A stretch of 12,638 bases of DNA from NCBI GenBank assembly GCA_026770585.1, contig MU646411.1, forward strand, positions 218,912 to 231,549. Direction: 5' to 3'. Below the pieces are notes generated by a model. That model had not been told where the DNA came from. It saw only the letters and a program-made list of their open reading frames with translations, and made no database searches. Numbering within the stretch: position 1 is the stretch's first letter; each line of letters opens with the position of its first letter. A program made the translations under genes and the position numbers. This DNA is from Baffinella frigidus. Taxonomy: Eukaryota > Cryptophyceae > Cryptomonadales > Baffinellaceae. Below are positions 1-7,706 of the stretch, piece by piece.

Positions 1-102
1 ATCCCTTAAGTGACCAACGGGCGAATAATCGCCCGTGGAAGCCCTAGGCTGGTCCTAGGGCCCTACGGTAGGGCGTATGAGCCTACTGGTCACTTAAGGG
101 AT
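1..102. mobile_element. MITE-like foldback element with three internal hairpins
   Basis: Perfect 16-bp inverted ends (1-16 and 87-102, atcccttaagtgacca) enclose three smaller hairpins: 17-24/29-36, 42-48/54-60 (ccctagg) and 61-66/68-73 (ccctac). Folded, it makes a cloverleaf. The element may begin before the window. Confidence 0.7.
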
Positions 103-699
103 ACTTTCTACCGTTTCGACTAGTGTCAAGCTGTTCTAGCGCTGCAGTACTCCCCGTCGGCGAATGCAGCTTCGTTACATGGGTGTCTGGGTTGTCGAAA
201 CGGTTTCGGTCGCGATTGTCGAGACCGTTTCGGTTTCGACTAGCGTCAAGTTGTTGTAGAAACGGCGGATGTCAAGTTGTTGAAGAAAGGGTTTAGGGTT
301 TGGGTGTGGGGACTCTGGAGTCAACTTGGGGGCAAATCTTAAGGCAGAGCAGGCGGCGATTGTCCTCAACCACCCTGGAGTCAACTTGGGGGCAAATCGT
401 AAGTCAATCTCGTGTCCAGCTGTTCTCTCGGCTAGTGTTACGTTGTTCTTTCGACCAGTGTCAAGTTGGTCTAGAGATGCAGTACAGAGTCAATCAATTA
501 GGGCACTAAGTAAATCAACTAGCGGACTAAGTGGACGCGAGCAGAGAATCGTAGCCAGAGGCACCACGCGGTTACAACTGGCTGGCACACATGCGCCACG
601 ACGTAAATACATTCCCTTCAATGATACACCATGGTTCAGGTTTGCCCCCCGAGGAGGCTATAGGTTTCACAAGGACCGAGAGAGAGGTCAGGCGCACTC
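103..699. repeat. Short dispersed repeats, no gene seen
   Basis: There are several versions of tcgactagtgtcaagttgtt (near 117, 237 and 450), a 24-bp direct repeat at 315-338 and 375-398 (ctggagtcaacttggg then ggcaaatc), and two units of the 21-bp AATCAATTAGCGGACTAAGTA satellite at 491-532. The string at 534-554 recurs at 922-942 with one change. The open frames here have no recognisable product. Confidence 0.5.
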
Positions 700-820
700 T
701 ACAGGGGTACCTCGCTCATAACCCCCCCCCCCCCCCTAGGACCCTACAGTAGGCCTATGCGTAAGTTCCTATGGTGGTCCTAGGGGGGGGGCGGTTCATT
801 ATGAGCGAGGTACTCATGTA
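700..820. mobile_element. Foldback element, CCTCGCTCAT family, copy 1
   Basis: Inverted ends gtacctcgctcat (707-719) and their complement (801-813) extend with two mismatches to 700/820. The centre has C and G runs around cctaggaccctacagtagg. A 3-bp ctc flanks both sides and could be a target duplication. It belongs with the element at 1013-1121. Confidence 0.7.
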
Positions 821-824
821 CTCT

Positions 825-911
825 GGCATGCAGCGGCGTCCTGCGCGGCCTCAGGCATGCAGCGGCGTCCTGCGCGGCCTCAGGCATGCAGCGGCGTCCT
901 GCGCGGCCTCA
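825..911. repeat. 29-bp tandem repeat, three copies
   Basis: The unit ggcatgcagcggcgtcctg then cgcggcctca is repeated at 825-853, 854-882 and 883-911 with no change, so the expansion is recent. Confidence 0.9.
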
Positions 912-1012
912 TCATGCAGGCGACGCCAGCAGAGAATCGTAGGCTTTCCGGAAGTATTCGAAGCAGCCGATCGATACCGCCTGCCCAACATGATGTTAGG
1001 TCCTTGACAGGG

Positions 1013-1121
1013 GTGCCTCGCTCATAAAAAAGCATCCCCCCTCCCTAGGACCACGATAGGGCCACAGGCATAGTCCTACTGTAGGGTCCTGGGGGGGGGC
1101 AGTTTCTTATGAGCGAGGCAC
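1013..1121. mobile_element. Foldback element, CCTCGCTCAT family, copy 2
   Basis: 15-bp inverted ends gtgcctcgctcataa (1013-1027) and complement (1107-1121). The interior has ccctaggacc and tactgtagggtcc. The flanks share acaggggt and atgtac with copy 1, so the true ends may be a few bases wider. Confidence 0.7.
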
Positions 1122-1126
1122 AAATG

Positions 1127-1315
1127 TACACAGGAATTCCTGTAGGTCCTTTAGGTTCTTTGAACTCCCACCTTCGACGGACACTGGAAATGGTTCTGAA
1201 GGATGGCCCTGCTTCCTGTTTCTTGGTTACACAGGAATGCCTGTAGGTCCTTTAGGTTCTTTGAACTCTCACCTTCGACGGACACTGGAAATGCTCCTGC
1301 AGGATGGCCCTGCTT
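1127..1315. repeat. 101-bp direct tandem repeat, two copies
   Basis: The copy at 1127-1227 is followed by a second copy at 1228-1315 with few changes, and its first 14 bases appear again near 1390. No coding signal. Confidence 0.8.
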
Positions 1316-1434
1316 GGTTTCGAGCATCAAACCTCCCAACGCAGAAGGAACTCTGCAGAACCGGCTAAAGAGTGGTCCTCAAATGGGGCATACACAGGAA
1401 TGCACATGACCTCTCTCGGCGCCCCAGAGCAGAC

Positions 1435-1478
1435 ACAGCCTCGGCGGGGGTGCATACATAGCCGTGTTGGTAATAATA
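1435..1478. repeat. Dispersed repeat CAGCCTCGGNGGGGGTGCATACAT, copy 1
   Basis: The same about 45-bp sequence is found at 2886-2932 and 11737-11782, and a weaker form at 2127-2162. All are in the same direction. Confidence 0.65.
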
Positions 1479-1566
1479 GAAGTCTCTCTCTTAGAAATCC
1501 CGATTTTTTTTACAGGATACCCCCCGCCCCCAAGGGCCATACGGGCCCGCCTGAGGAGCGAACAGG

Positions 1567-2081
1567 ACACGACACATGCCCTGTCTCGAAACGATGCGTT
1601 TTCAGGACACGAACACATTCCCTAGCTTCAAAACGGTGTGGTTTCGCACCTGTAACGGGACACGAAAACATTCCCTGTCTCGGAAGGGTGTATGTTCCCA
1701 CCTGTGAATGGACACGAACGCATTCCCTATCTCGGGACGGTGCGTTTTCGCACCTGTGACGGGACATGAATATATTCCCTATCTCGGAAGGTTGTGTTTT
1801 CAGGACGCGAACACATTCTCTGTCTCGGAACGGTGCGTGTTTTACACTGTGACGGGACACGAACACATTTCCTATCTCAAAACAATACGTTTTCAGGATA
1901 CGACCACTTCCCTATCTCGAAACGGTGTATTTTGGCACCTGTGACGGGACACAAGCCCATTCCCTATCTCGAAACGATGCGTTTTCAGGACACGAACACT
2001 TCCCTATCTCAAAACGACGCGTTTTCAGGACACGAACACTTCCCTATCTTCGAAAGGGTGTGTTTTCTCACCTGTGACGGG
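1567..2081. repeat. Minisatellite with alternating 41- and 52-bp units
   Basis: About eleven units begin ACACGAACACATTCCCTATC. Short ones end in gttttcagg, long ones continue gcacctgtgacggg. The two kinds alternate for much of the array. Long frames on both strands here are repeat translations. Confidence 0.85.
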
Positions 2082-2126
2082 ACGAAGAAGAGGACGCGTG
2101 CACCCGCTCCTCGGAACAACCCCCGC

Positions 2127-2162
2127 ACACCCTGTATGCATGGCAGCCATGTTATTGCCATG
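2127..2162. repeat. Dispersed repeat GCATACATGGCGGCC, diverged copy
   Basis: The sequence ctgtatgcatggcagccatg then ttattgccat is a diverged form of the repeat seen clearly at 1435-1478, 2886-2932 and 11737-11782. Confidence 0.4.
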
Positions 2163-2190
2163 TTGAAACAAAATGCTTTGTGTGTGATGA

Positions 2191-2366
2191 GTAGAGCGCT
2201 GTGCAGAGAAGTTGGCCACCGGAAAATAGGAAAATGGGAAAATTGGAGCCATTTTGTCAACTTTTGAGAAATTCATAGTACATTTTTTTGAAAAGTTGAC
2301 AAAATGGCTCCAATTTCTCGATTTTCCATTATTTCCCGCGGCCAACTTCTCTGCACAGCGCTCTAC
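2191..2366. mobile_element. Foldback element with 75-bp arms
   Basis: Arms 2191-2265 and 2291-2366 pair almost throughout: ends gtagagcgctgtgcagagaa, inner part aaaatggctccaattt. The terminal CGGCCAACTTCTCTGCACNNCGCTCTA string recurs alone near 4425, 7914 and 9410, so this is one member of a family. Confidence 0.8.
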
Positions 2367-2399
2367 GGGTGGACACCTTAATTTTGGTATCAACCTAAT

Positions 2400-2646
2400 T
2401 TCGGCCTACCCCCGAACACCCTGCGCACAAAAATCCGCTCAGAGCGGAGGATACTGAACCCTAAACCGATAGGGGCTGCTGCAGTCCCGTTCTGCAGAAT
2501 TGCGAGAATCAATCAGGGAACTAAGTAAATCAATTAGCGGACTAAGTAAATCAATTAGGGCACTTGGTAAATCAAATAGCGGCCGAATGATTGCGTGATG
2601 GCGAATCACGTTGACCTCGAGAGTTTCCCAACAGGTATCAGCCTAC
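2400..2646. repeat. Intergenic, with a 21-bp satellite fragment
   Basis: 2508-2583 holds about three and a half units of the AATCAATTAGCGGACTAAGTA satellite that forms larger arrays at 3027-3449. Nothing else recognised. Confidence 0.6.
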
Positions 2647-2816
2647 CCACACGAGGCTACCCAGGCGAACAGAATAAAAGGGACTTTTAAAGTTTTGTGG
2701 GGAAATCATCACGGATAAGGTAACCGACCGACCGCTCAGCGGGCGGAAACGTGATCATTTCCCCACAAAACTTTAAAAGTCCCTTTTATTCTGTTCGCCT
2801 GGGTAGCCTCGTGTGG
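2647..2816. mobile_element. Foldback element with 67-bp nearly perfect arms
   Basis: 2647-2713 and 2750-2816 are inverted copies with one mismatch (2707 against 2756). The 36-bp loop contains a small ccgct/gcggg hairpin. Such identity suggests it is young or under conversion. Confidence 0.85.
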
Positions 2817-2885
2817 ACGTTTGGCAATCTCTAGCACCCTACAGTGTTTCATATCGTAGCACCCTACGAAGAGCCGAAACTGCAG

Positions 2886-2932
2886 GCATGGCCTTCGTGG
2901 GGTTGCATACATGGCGGGCATGTTAGTATTAA
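2886..2932. repeat. Dispersed repeat GCATACATGGCGG, copy 2
   Basis: It matches 1435-1478 and 11737-11782 through ggggttgcatacatggcggg. It lies between a foldback and the 21-bp satellite. Confidence 0.6.
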
Positions 2933-2969
2933 TACGGTCTCTCTCTAATGCGGGAATTAGGGTTGGGAT

Positions 2970-3507
2970 GGCACCTCTTGGCGGACGAGGTTGAGCAAAG
3001 CTGACACGAAGCCCGAGCGCACAGTGAATCAATTAGGGGACTAAGTAAATCAATTAGCGGACTGAGTAAATCAATTAGGGCACTAAGTAAATCAATTAGG
3101 GCACTAAGTAAATCAATTCGCGGACTAAGTAAATCAATTAGCGGACTAAGTAAACCAATTAGGGAACTACGTAAATCAATTAGCGGACTAAGTGAATCAA
3201 TTAGCGGACTAAGTAAATAAAGGCACCTCCTGGCGGACGATGTTGAGCAAAGCTGACACGAAGCCCGAGCGCACATTGAATCAATTAGCGGACTAAGAAA
3301 ATCAATTAGCGGACTAAGTACATCAATTAGGGCACTAAGTAAATCAATTCGCGGACTAAGTAAATCAATTAGGGTACTCAGTAAATCAATTAGCGCACTT
3401 AGTAAATCAATTAGCGGACTAAGTGAATCAATTAGCGGACTAAGTAAATAAAGGCACCTCCTGGCGGACGATGTTGAGCAAAGCTGACACGAACCCCGAG
3501 TACCTGC
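2970..3507. repeat. Higher-order satellite: 21-bp arrays with a shared spacer
   Basis: A spacer ggcacctcctggcggacgat then gttgagcaaagctgacacga starts at 2970, 3222 and 3453. Between spacers are arrays of AATCAATTAGCGGACTAAGTA, about nine units (3027-3218) and eight units (3279-3449). The two periods, 252 and 231 bp, differ by exactly one unit. Confidence 0.9.
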
Positions 3508-3858
3508 GCACAATCACACACCATCAGAACCAGACACAAACATGTACCAGCGTTAGCTTCCACCACCAGACAAAATTCCTGAACGGGCCCGCATCTGGTT
3601 CGTGCACGAAACCCCAGTACCTGCGCACAATCACACACCATCAGAACCGTTTTCACTTAGAGAGCACGCCCTAATTCCGGCGTTAACCTAATTACGGCAT
3701 TCCGTAGGGTGCTACCGTTTGCAACACGCCAGGGTGACGCAATACCCCGAGTGCACAACCGCACACCATCAGAACCAGACAAAAACACGTGCCATTGTCA
3801 GTTTCCAACCCTAGACAAAAAAACAATTCGTGCACGGGCCCAAGTCAGGTCACAAATA
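3494..3858. repeat. 117-bp repeat, two full and one partial copy
   Basis: Copies begin ccgagtacctgcgcacaatc near 3496, 3613 (cut short near 3650) and 3745. Each full one carries caccatcagaaccagac and ends in a cgggccc string. No gene. Confidence 0.65.
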
Positions 3859-4201
3859 GCAATTTTATCAATGTGAATTCTGGAGATTGTGGGGGAGAAT
3901 CACGCCAAAAGTGGATCCCGTTCGCCGCAACAATGTGGAATGTGTACCAAAAAGCGACTTTTAAGCGAAACGTGGCGTTCGAAATTTCACGTGTGCCCTG
4001 GCGTGGCAGACAAAAAAAACTCCCGCACGGGCCCGCCTCGCGTTCGTACATGGGCCCGCCTCGGGGCCGTGATCCCTACAGGTTATGATCCTGCTGCTCG
4101 CCTCAGGTTCGTGATCCCAAATGGCGTTAGCGCGGTTTTTACATCCGCTGGCCACAAAAATAATGAAGCAACCGTAAAAGTTGACGGTTTGGTACCGGTA
4201 A
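3859..4201. other. Unassigned stretch
   Basis: Short open frames only, without recognisable motifs. The sequence gtgccctggcgtgg near 3992 recurs at 10391-10404. cgggcccgcctcg-type strings resemble the ends of the 117-bp repeat just upstream. Confidence 0.3.
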
Positions 4202-4373
4202 CCACGCAAGAGTGTAGGGCTGACCTGGGAAAACAAGCCAGTTCACACGGAGTTTGGAACAAATTTCCGAAATTTCGATTTTTATGTGGGAAGAATGTCC
4301 ACTTATGAACTTAAGAAATAGTAGAATTCTACTATTTCTCCTGTGGGCCACTCTGCCCTACACTCTTGCGTGG
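4202..4373. mobile_element. Foldback element with 19-bp ends and a 26-bp palindrome
   Basis: Perfect inverted ends ccacgcaagagtgtagggc (4202-4220) and complement (4355-4373). Inside, 4314-4339 is a perfect 26-bp palindrome centred on gaattc. Confidence 0.75.
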
Positions 4374-4587
4374 AAAGTCAACTGATGGCAGTGCTTCATT
4401 ATTTTCCCATTATTTTCCGTGGTCAACAGATGTGGAAACCGCTCTAGCGGATAGGCGGAGTAGCTAAAGGGCGGCCAAGTTTGCGAAACCCACCCTGTCA
4501 AGAGTTGACTTTCGGATTGTCAGGGATCCCTCCAGAAGTTGACAATCGCGATGGTGATCCTTGGAGGAGAGTTCATCTGGAAGCGAC

Positions 4588-4652
4588 CTGAAGGGCACGG
4601 TTTCCCCGCCCGGCCCGCCTGGAACCCCTGTTGCCGCGGCGCCTCGTTGCAC
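4588..4652 (-). CDS. Carrier exon W: start of third matrix loop
   Basis: This 65-bp segment follows acceptor tgtccag. It encodes VQRGAAATGVPGG then PGGETVPF plus two bases, with donor AG|gtcgct. Placed after the LRLQ of exon X in phase 0 it reads LRLQVQRG, which is how carriers often continue after H5; glycine-rich linkers are common there. It has no hydrophobic or motif content of its own, so the call rests on phase, order and splice sites. The following exon with the EGxxGLxxG motif and H6 was not found to its left. Confidence 0.45.
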
Positions 4653-4765
4653 CTGGACAAATCAATAATTTCAACATAAATCATTTCAAATCAAAATGAT
4701 GGCAGAAGTGGTCTAAATTTGGGATACTCGTCTCTTGGAAAAATCGTCTATCCTTGATAGACATT

Positions 4766-4930
4766 CTAGCTCTGTTCCACTCGAATTGGTCTCGCCAATT
4801 TGGCGAGACCAGATCGCAACGGTTCGCCAAAAGTTGACAAATCCCTTTGAAAAAGATGACTTTTGGCGTTTTGAGTTGAATAAAAGGACATGATCGATTT
4901 CTAAAGTCTACCAGAGTGAAACAGAGCTAG
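4766..4930. mobile_element. Foldback element with nested hairpins
   Basis: 17-bp arms with one mismatch (4766-4782, 4914-4930) enclose a 12-bp hairpin with a one-base loop (4787-4811, tggtctcgccaa) and another between 4825 and 4869 (cgccaaaagt). Its hairpin and cagagctag end recur near 10231-10277. Confidence 0.65.
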
Positions 4931-5053
4931 ACATTGAACAAAAATTGAACGTGTTGCAGATTTGGCACCTGCAACAGGAATGATGTCCACGTCTACGCAG
5001 TATGTGTCGCACGATTTCAACTGAAAAAAATCATTTCTGCTAGCGGACAAGGT

Positions 5054-5428
5054 GTCGGGTTTAGGGTTTCGTGTTTCGTGTTTTGGGATTCGGGATCTGG
5101 GTTTCAGTTTTCGGGTTTCGGGTTTCGGAGTTCAATTTTCAGTTTTCAATTTTCGGGTTTCGTGTTTCGGGATTCGGGATTCGGGATTCGTGTTTCGGGG
5201 GTCGGGTCTGTCGGTACCTGGAAGCCTGAGCTTGGCCATGTTTGCCGCACCATTTCAACTTAATTCGATGTGTCTGCTAGTGGACAAGATCTCGGGTTTC
5301 GGGATTCGGGATTCGGGATTCAGGGTTCTGGTTTCGTGTTTCGGGTTTCGGATTTCGGGTTTTGGGTTTCGGTTTTCGGGATTCAAATGTCAAATTTCGG
5401 GTTCTGGGTTCCGGGGTTCGGTTGTCGA
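5054..5428. repeat. Degenerate TTTCGGG/ATTCGGG heptamer arrays
   Basis: Two blocks (5054-5212 and 5290-5428) of gggtttc and gggattc heptamers are separated by a broken copy of carrier exon X. The heptamer is the telomere-type TTTAGGG with A replaced by C. A third block is at 5550-5654 and a short one at 6146-6178. On the gene's strand these form intron sequence. Confidence 0.8.
5218..5243 (-). pseudogene. Exon X, broken copy 3
   Basis: The minus strand reads NMAKLRLP up to a donor-like gtaccg. One extra T in the last codons shifts the frame against copies 1 and 2, and the 5' half is gone. The heptamer block that follows is the same kind as after the other X copies, so exon and repeat were duplicated as one cassette. 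Confidence 0.5.
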
Positions 5429-5433
5429 GGAAC

Positions 5434-5495
5434 CTGGAGCCTGAGCTTGGCCATATCGAAACCGTTAGTCAGGAAGCCTGCCAGAGCCTCCGCCC
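5434..5495 (-). CDS. Carrier exon X, copy 2: alternative H5
   Basis: This is a second 62-bp copy with the same phases. It encodes AEALAGFLTNGFDMAKLRLQ after the completed Gly, with acceptor ccgcag and a normal GT donor (CAG|gttcct). It differs from copy 1 at two residues, Gly to Glu and Leu to Phe. Because its donor is canonical while copy 1 has GC, this may be the exon in use, or the two may alternate. A Glu near the start of the helix would be unusual. Confidence 0.6.
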
Positions 5496-5531
5496 CTGCG
5501 GTGGCAATCCAAATTCCTCCTAACCCTCAAC

Positions 5532-5552
5532 CCTGAATTTTCAAAATTCAGG
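5532..5552. repeat. Perfect 10-bp stem hairpin
   Basis: cctgaatttt, one base, then its exact complement. It lies between exon X copies 1 and 2. Confidence 0.6.
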
Positions 5553-5659
5553 TTCCGGGTCTCGCGATTCGGGTCTGGAGGTGCCTAGAGCCTTGAAAAT
5601 TTCGGGTTCCGGGTTTCGGGATCCGGGTTCCGGGTTTCAGGGTTCGGGTCTGGCGGTGC

Positions 5660-5721
5660 CTGGAGCCTGAGCTTCGCCATATCGAGGCCGTTAGTGAGGA
5701 AGCCGGCCAGCGCCCCCGCCC
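5660..5721 (-). CDS. Carrier exon X, copy 1: helix H5
   Basis: This 62-bp exon completes Gly and then encodes AGALAGFLTNGLDMAKLRLQ, the odd-numbered helix H5 with its matrix end. Joined to exon B it reads FVNGAGAGALAG, the expected small-residue helix. The acceptor is tacacag. The donor is CAG|gcaccg, a GC rather than GT donor. The signature proline is replaced by Gly (NGLD in place of the usual NPLD), in this copy and in copy 2. It ends in phase 0. The downstream intron consists of CCCGAAA-type heptamers. Confidence 0.65.
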
Positions 5722-5911
5722 CTGTGTATCGAGGGTTGAGAATTAGGAGGACCTCAATACCCCAGACGCGGCAATCCTCACTACCCCAATCCACGCCCCC
5801 CGCCCCTGCCGCGGCAGTCCAAAATCTCAACACACCGAACCCTCAGTCCGAACCCTCATTCCAACCCCTCGATAAACCACACGCATCAATACACCAGGAA
5901 CCCCAATACAC

Positions 5912-5955
5912 CTTTGTCAGGGAAGCTGTCACGAAGCCCGCCGGCGCCCCCGCCC
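5912..5955 (-). pseudogene. Exon X, worn copy 4
   Basis: The minus strand reads AGAPAGFVTASLTK before a gtgtat donor-like site, similar to AGALAGFLTNGLDMAK. The acceptor AG is missing. Shorter related strings lie at 5789-5810 (start of the exon after a cggcag acceptor), 6183-6211 (AGAPAGF), 6027-6055 and 8727-8752 (the last two only weakly alike). Exon X is the most amplified exon of the gene. Confidence 0.4.
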
Positions 5956-6365
5956 GGTGGTGTGCTAGGGGTGCTAGGAACACGCAAGGCAGTCACGACC
6001 GACCGTCTGGCTTCGGCGTCCGTTCACGAGCCTGCCGGCGGGGCTGTTCCACGGAAATCAGAAACAGCCTGCGGGCGGTCACTTAAGCCTAAACCCCTAA
6101 AATCAAACCCCGAAACACTCAAACATGTCCACTGTCGCCGTATGGTTTCGAGTCTGGGTTTCGGGTTTCGGGTTTCGGGCTGTTCCACGGAAGCCCGCCG
6201 GCGCCCCCGCCTCGGGTTTCGGCCCCGGCCCGAAACCCGAAAACTGAAACCCAGATGGGATGTGAGTCACGTACACGGACATCCAGGGGCAACGTTTTGC
6301 CGGTGGCACCGCGGTGGCAGTCCGAACACTCATCAAACCACGGGCCTCAATACACCACGCGACTC

Positions 6366-6520
6366 TTTAGGGTTTAGGGTTTAGGGTTTAGGGTTTAGGG
6401 TTTAGGGTTTAGGGTTTAGGGTTTAGGGTTTAGGGTGTAGGGTTTAGGGTGTAGGGTTTAGGGTTTGGGGTGTAGGATTCAGGATTTAGAGTTCGGAGTT
6501 TAGAGTGTAGGGTTGAGGGT
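6366..6520. repeat. Interstitial TTTAGGG telomere-type array
   Basis: Ten perfect TTTAGGG units (6366-6435), then TGTAGGG and other variants. It lies inside the carrier gene, in the intron after exon B'. Confidence 0.95.
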
Positions 6521-6529
6521 TTAGCTTAC

Positions 6530-6590
6530 CAGCGCCATTGACGAACGCCATGTGAGGAAAAGGCTCTGAGTCAGGCCCGGGGGCGCTGGC
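6530..6590 (-). CDS. Carrier exon B', shorter alternative copy of exon B
   Basis: This 61-bp segment encodes ASAPGPDSEPFPHMAFVNGA plus one base. Its last 12 or so codons match exon B (SEPxPHMAFVNGA), and it ends with a stronger donor (gtaagc). The acceptor would be gtttag inside a heptamer array. It begins in phase 0 and ends in phase 1 like exon B, so it could replace B, with a shorter and different loop. The 5' part of exon B (EIKRSSELLRR) is absent. It may be an alternative exon or a truncated duplicate. Confidence 0.4.
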
Positions 6591-6661
6591 CTAAACCCCA
6601 AATCCCGAACCCTAAACCCTCAGCCCGAAACCCTAGTCAACAGGGGCAGGACGCTGGTTAC

Positions 6662-6752
6662 CGGCACCATTGACGAACGCCATGTGGGGAGAAGGCTCGG
6701 AGTCGGCCCCGACTCGTGATCGTCGAAGAAGCTCGCTCGATCGCTTGATTTC
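6662..6752 (-). CDS. Carrier exon B: loop after H4 and start of H5
   Basis: This 91-bp exon encodes EIKRSSELLRRSRVGADSEP then SPHMAFVNGA plus one base. It follows FYE of exon A in phase 0, giving the usual charged segment after an even helix. It ends at the start of H5 with F-V-N-G-A. The last base joins the GG of the next exon to give Gly. The acceptor is cctgcag and the donor is gtaacc. It is flanked on both sides by TTTAGGG/TGTAGGG-type arrays. Copies of its first 35 bases occur at 6983-7017 and 7077-7111, and a copy of its last part at 6530-6590. Confidence 0.7.
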
Positions 6753-6756
6753 CTGC

Positions 6757-6935
6757 AGGGTGTAGGGTGTAGGGTTTAGGGTGTAGGGTGTAGGGTGTAG
6801 GATTAGGGTTGAGGGTTTAGGGTGTAGGGTGTAGGGTGTAGGGTGTAGGGTGTGGAATGTAGGGTGTAGGATGTGGGGTGTAGGGTTTAGGGTTGATGGT
6901 GTAGGATGCAGGGTGTAGGGTGTAGGGTTGAGGGG
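6757..6935. repeat. TGTAGGG/TTTAGGG variant array
   Basis: Mostly gggtgta heptamers, starting right at the acceptor of exon B, so the array makes up the end of that intron. A worn extension runs 7022-7080. Confidence 0.85.
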
Positions 6936-6982
6936 CGTGATCAGGGTGACTGAAAGCAAAAAGCGAATCAGGGCCGCCGCGG

Positions 6983-7017
6983 GACCGTCGAAGAACCTCG
7001 CTCGAACGCTTGATTTC
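6983..7017 (-). pseudogene. 5' part of exon B, second copy
   Basis: After a gagcag acceptor the minus strand reads EIKRSSEVLRRSR, nearly the same as exon B, then diverges from it. No matching donor or FVNGA end follows. It is a tandem exon duplicate broken in the middle. Confidence 0.55.
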
Positions 7018-7076
7018 CTGCTCACGTAGGGTTTATGGTTAGGTTGTAGGGTGCATTGTAGGGAGTAGGTTGTAGG

Positions 7077-7111
7077 GACCGTCCCAAAAGCTCGCTCGAG
7101 CACTTGATTTC
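7077..7111 (-). pseudogene. 5' part of exon B, third copy
   Basis: After a gagcag acceptor the minus strand reads EIKCSSELLGRS and then passes straight into degenerate CCCTACA heptamers. It shares its upstream flank (catgagcag versus cgtgagcag) with the copy at 6983-7017, so acceptor and exon start were duplicated together. Confidence 0.55.
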
Positions 7112-7290
7112 CTGCTCATGTGCAAAGGCATGATCTGATCAGCGTTACAGTTGGAGCTATAAGAAGCTATGTGATAACTATTGGACAGTTGACTGCCTAG
7201 AGGTTTTCCCAGTACCAAGCGTGCCCGAATTAGTCAACGCCAGGGCTTGGGATTCAAGGTTTAAGGGTTGGAGGCGCCTGGGAGTCTCAC

Positions 7291-7364
7291 CTCGTAGAAG
7301 AGAAAGTAGAGACCCGAGAACGGCCCAAAGGATGCGAGAGTCGCGAGGTATCCTCTGTAGATCC
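7291..7364 (-). CDS. Carrier exon A: transmembrane helix H4
   Basis: This 74-bp exon encodes, after two bases that complete a Gly codon, IYRGYLATLASFGPFSGLYF then LFYE. The pattern YRG, a helix with Pro-Phe-Ser, and LYF..YE is a textbook even-numbered carrier helix. The acceptor is aacacag and the donor is GAG|gtgaga. It ends in phase 0. The upstream intron is TTTAGGG-like repeat. I saw no other copy of this exon, unlike its neighbours. Confidence 0.8.
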
Positions 7365-7384
7365 CTGTGTTTGTGTTTGGAGGA

Positions 7385-7517
7385 TTTTAGGTCTTAAAAT
7401 TTAGGGTTGAGGGTGAGGGTTCAGGGTTTAGGGTTCAGGGTTCAGGGTTTAGGGTTTGTGGTGTAGGGTTTAGGGTTTAGGGTTCAGGGTTTAGGGTTTG
7501 GGGTTTAGGGTTTAGGA
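7385..7517. repeat. TTTAGGG/TTCAGGG variant array
   Basis: Heptamers of gggttta and gggttca fill the intron upstream of carrier exon A. Confidence 0.9.
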
Positions 7518-7626
7518 TGTAAGTCACATACACGGACATCCAGGGGCATCATTTCGCTTAGGTCTGAAACAGGATTTCCCCAAAGAGTTTGACGTTGATA
7601 TGTATTTTGACGCAACGTTCATAGAC

Positions 7627-7693
7627 CTCGGACGCCCTCGGTGCGGATGACGGTACGGATCGCATGCACGCTCCCCTCGCACTTCGCCGCGCC
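7627..7693 (-). pseudogene. Carrier exon h34, copy c: acceptor damaged
   Basis: This is a third 67-bp copy encoding GAAKCEGSVHAIRTVIRTEG then VR plus one base, followed by donor gtctat. The nearest AG upstream (ccggag) is one base too far, so use of it would shift the frame. The body of the exon is intact. It lies next to the foldback element at 7707-7852, which may have disturbed its 5' side. It could be a recently disabled copy. Confidence 0.5.
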
Positions 7694-7706
7694 CCTCCGG
7701 AACATT

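Noticed and set aside
175-721. Open frames of 69-131 codons near the left end
   Set aside because: They run across short dispersed repeats and satellite units, with no recognisable motif or splice context.
1304-2393. Long open frames on both strands over the 41/52-bp minisatellite and the following foldback
   Set aside because: They overlap each other in opposite directions and change character at repeat borders, as translations of repeats do.
3027-3449. CRISPR-like array
   Set aside because: The 21-bp units are directly adjacent without variable spacers; it is a satellite.
2929-3513. 194-codon open frame on the minus strand with a leucine-rich heptapeptide repeat
   Set aside because: It follows the 21-bp satellite exactly, and the repeat length alone keeps the frame open. 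No start context, splice signal or known domain supports it.
5052-5536. Open frames rich in Phe-Gly-Phe-Arg-Val-Ser-Gly, resembling FG-repeat proteins
   Set aside because: They are translations of TTTCGGG/ATTCGGG heptamers lying antisense to the carrier gene.
6366-6520. Chromosome end
   Set aside because: Only ten perfect TTTAGGG units, with unique and exon sequence on both sides, so it is interstitial. The variant arrays are also internal.
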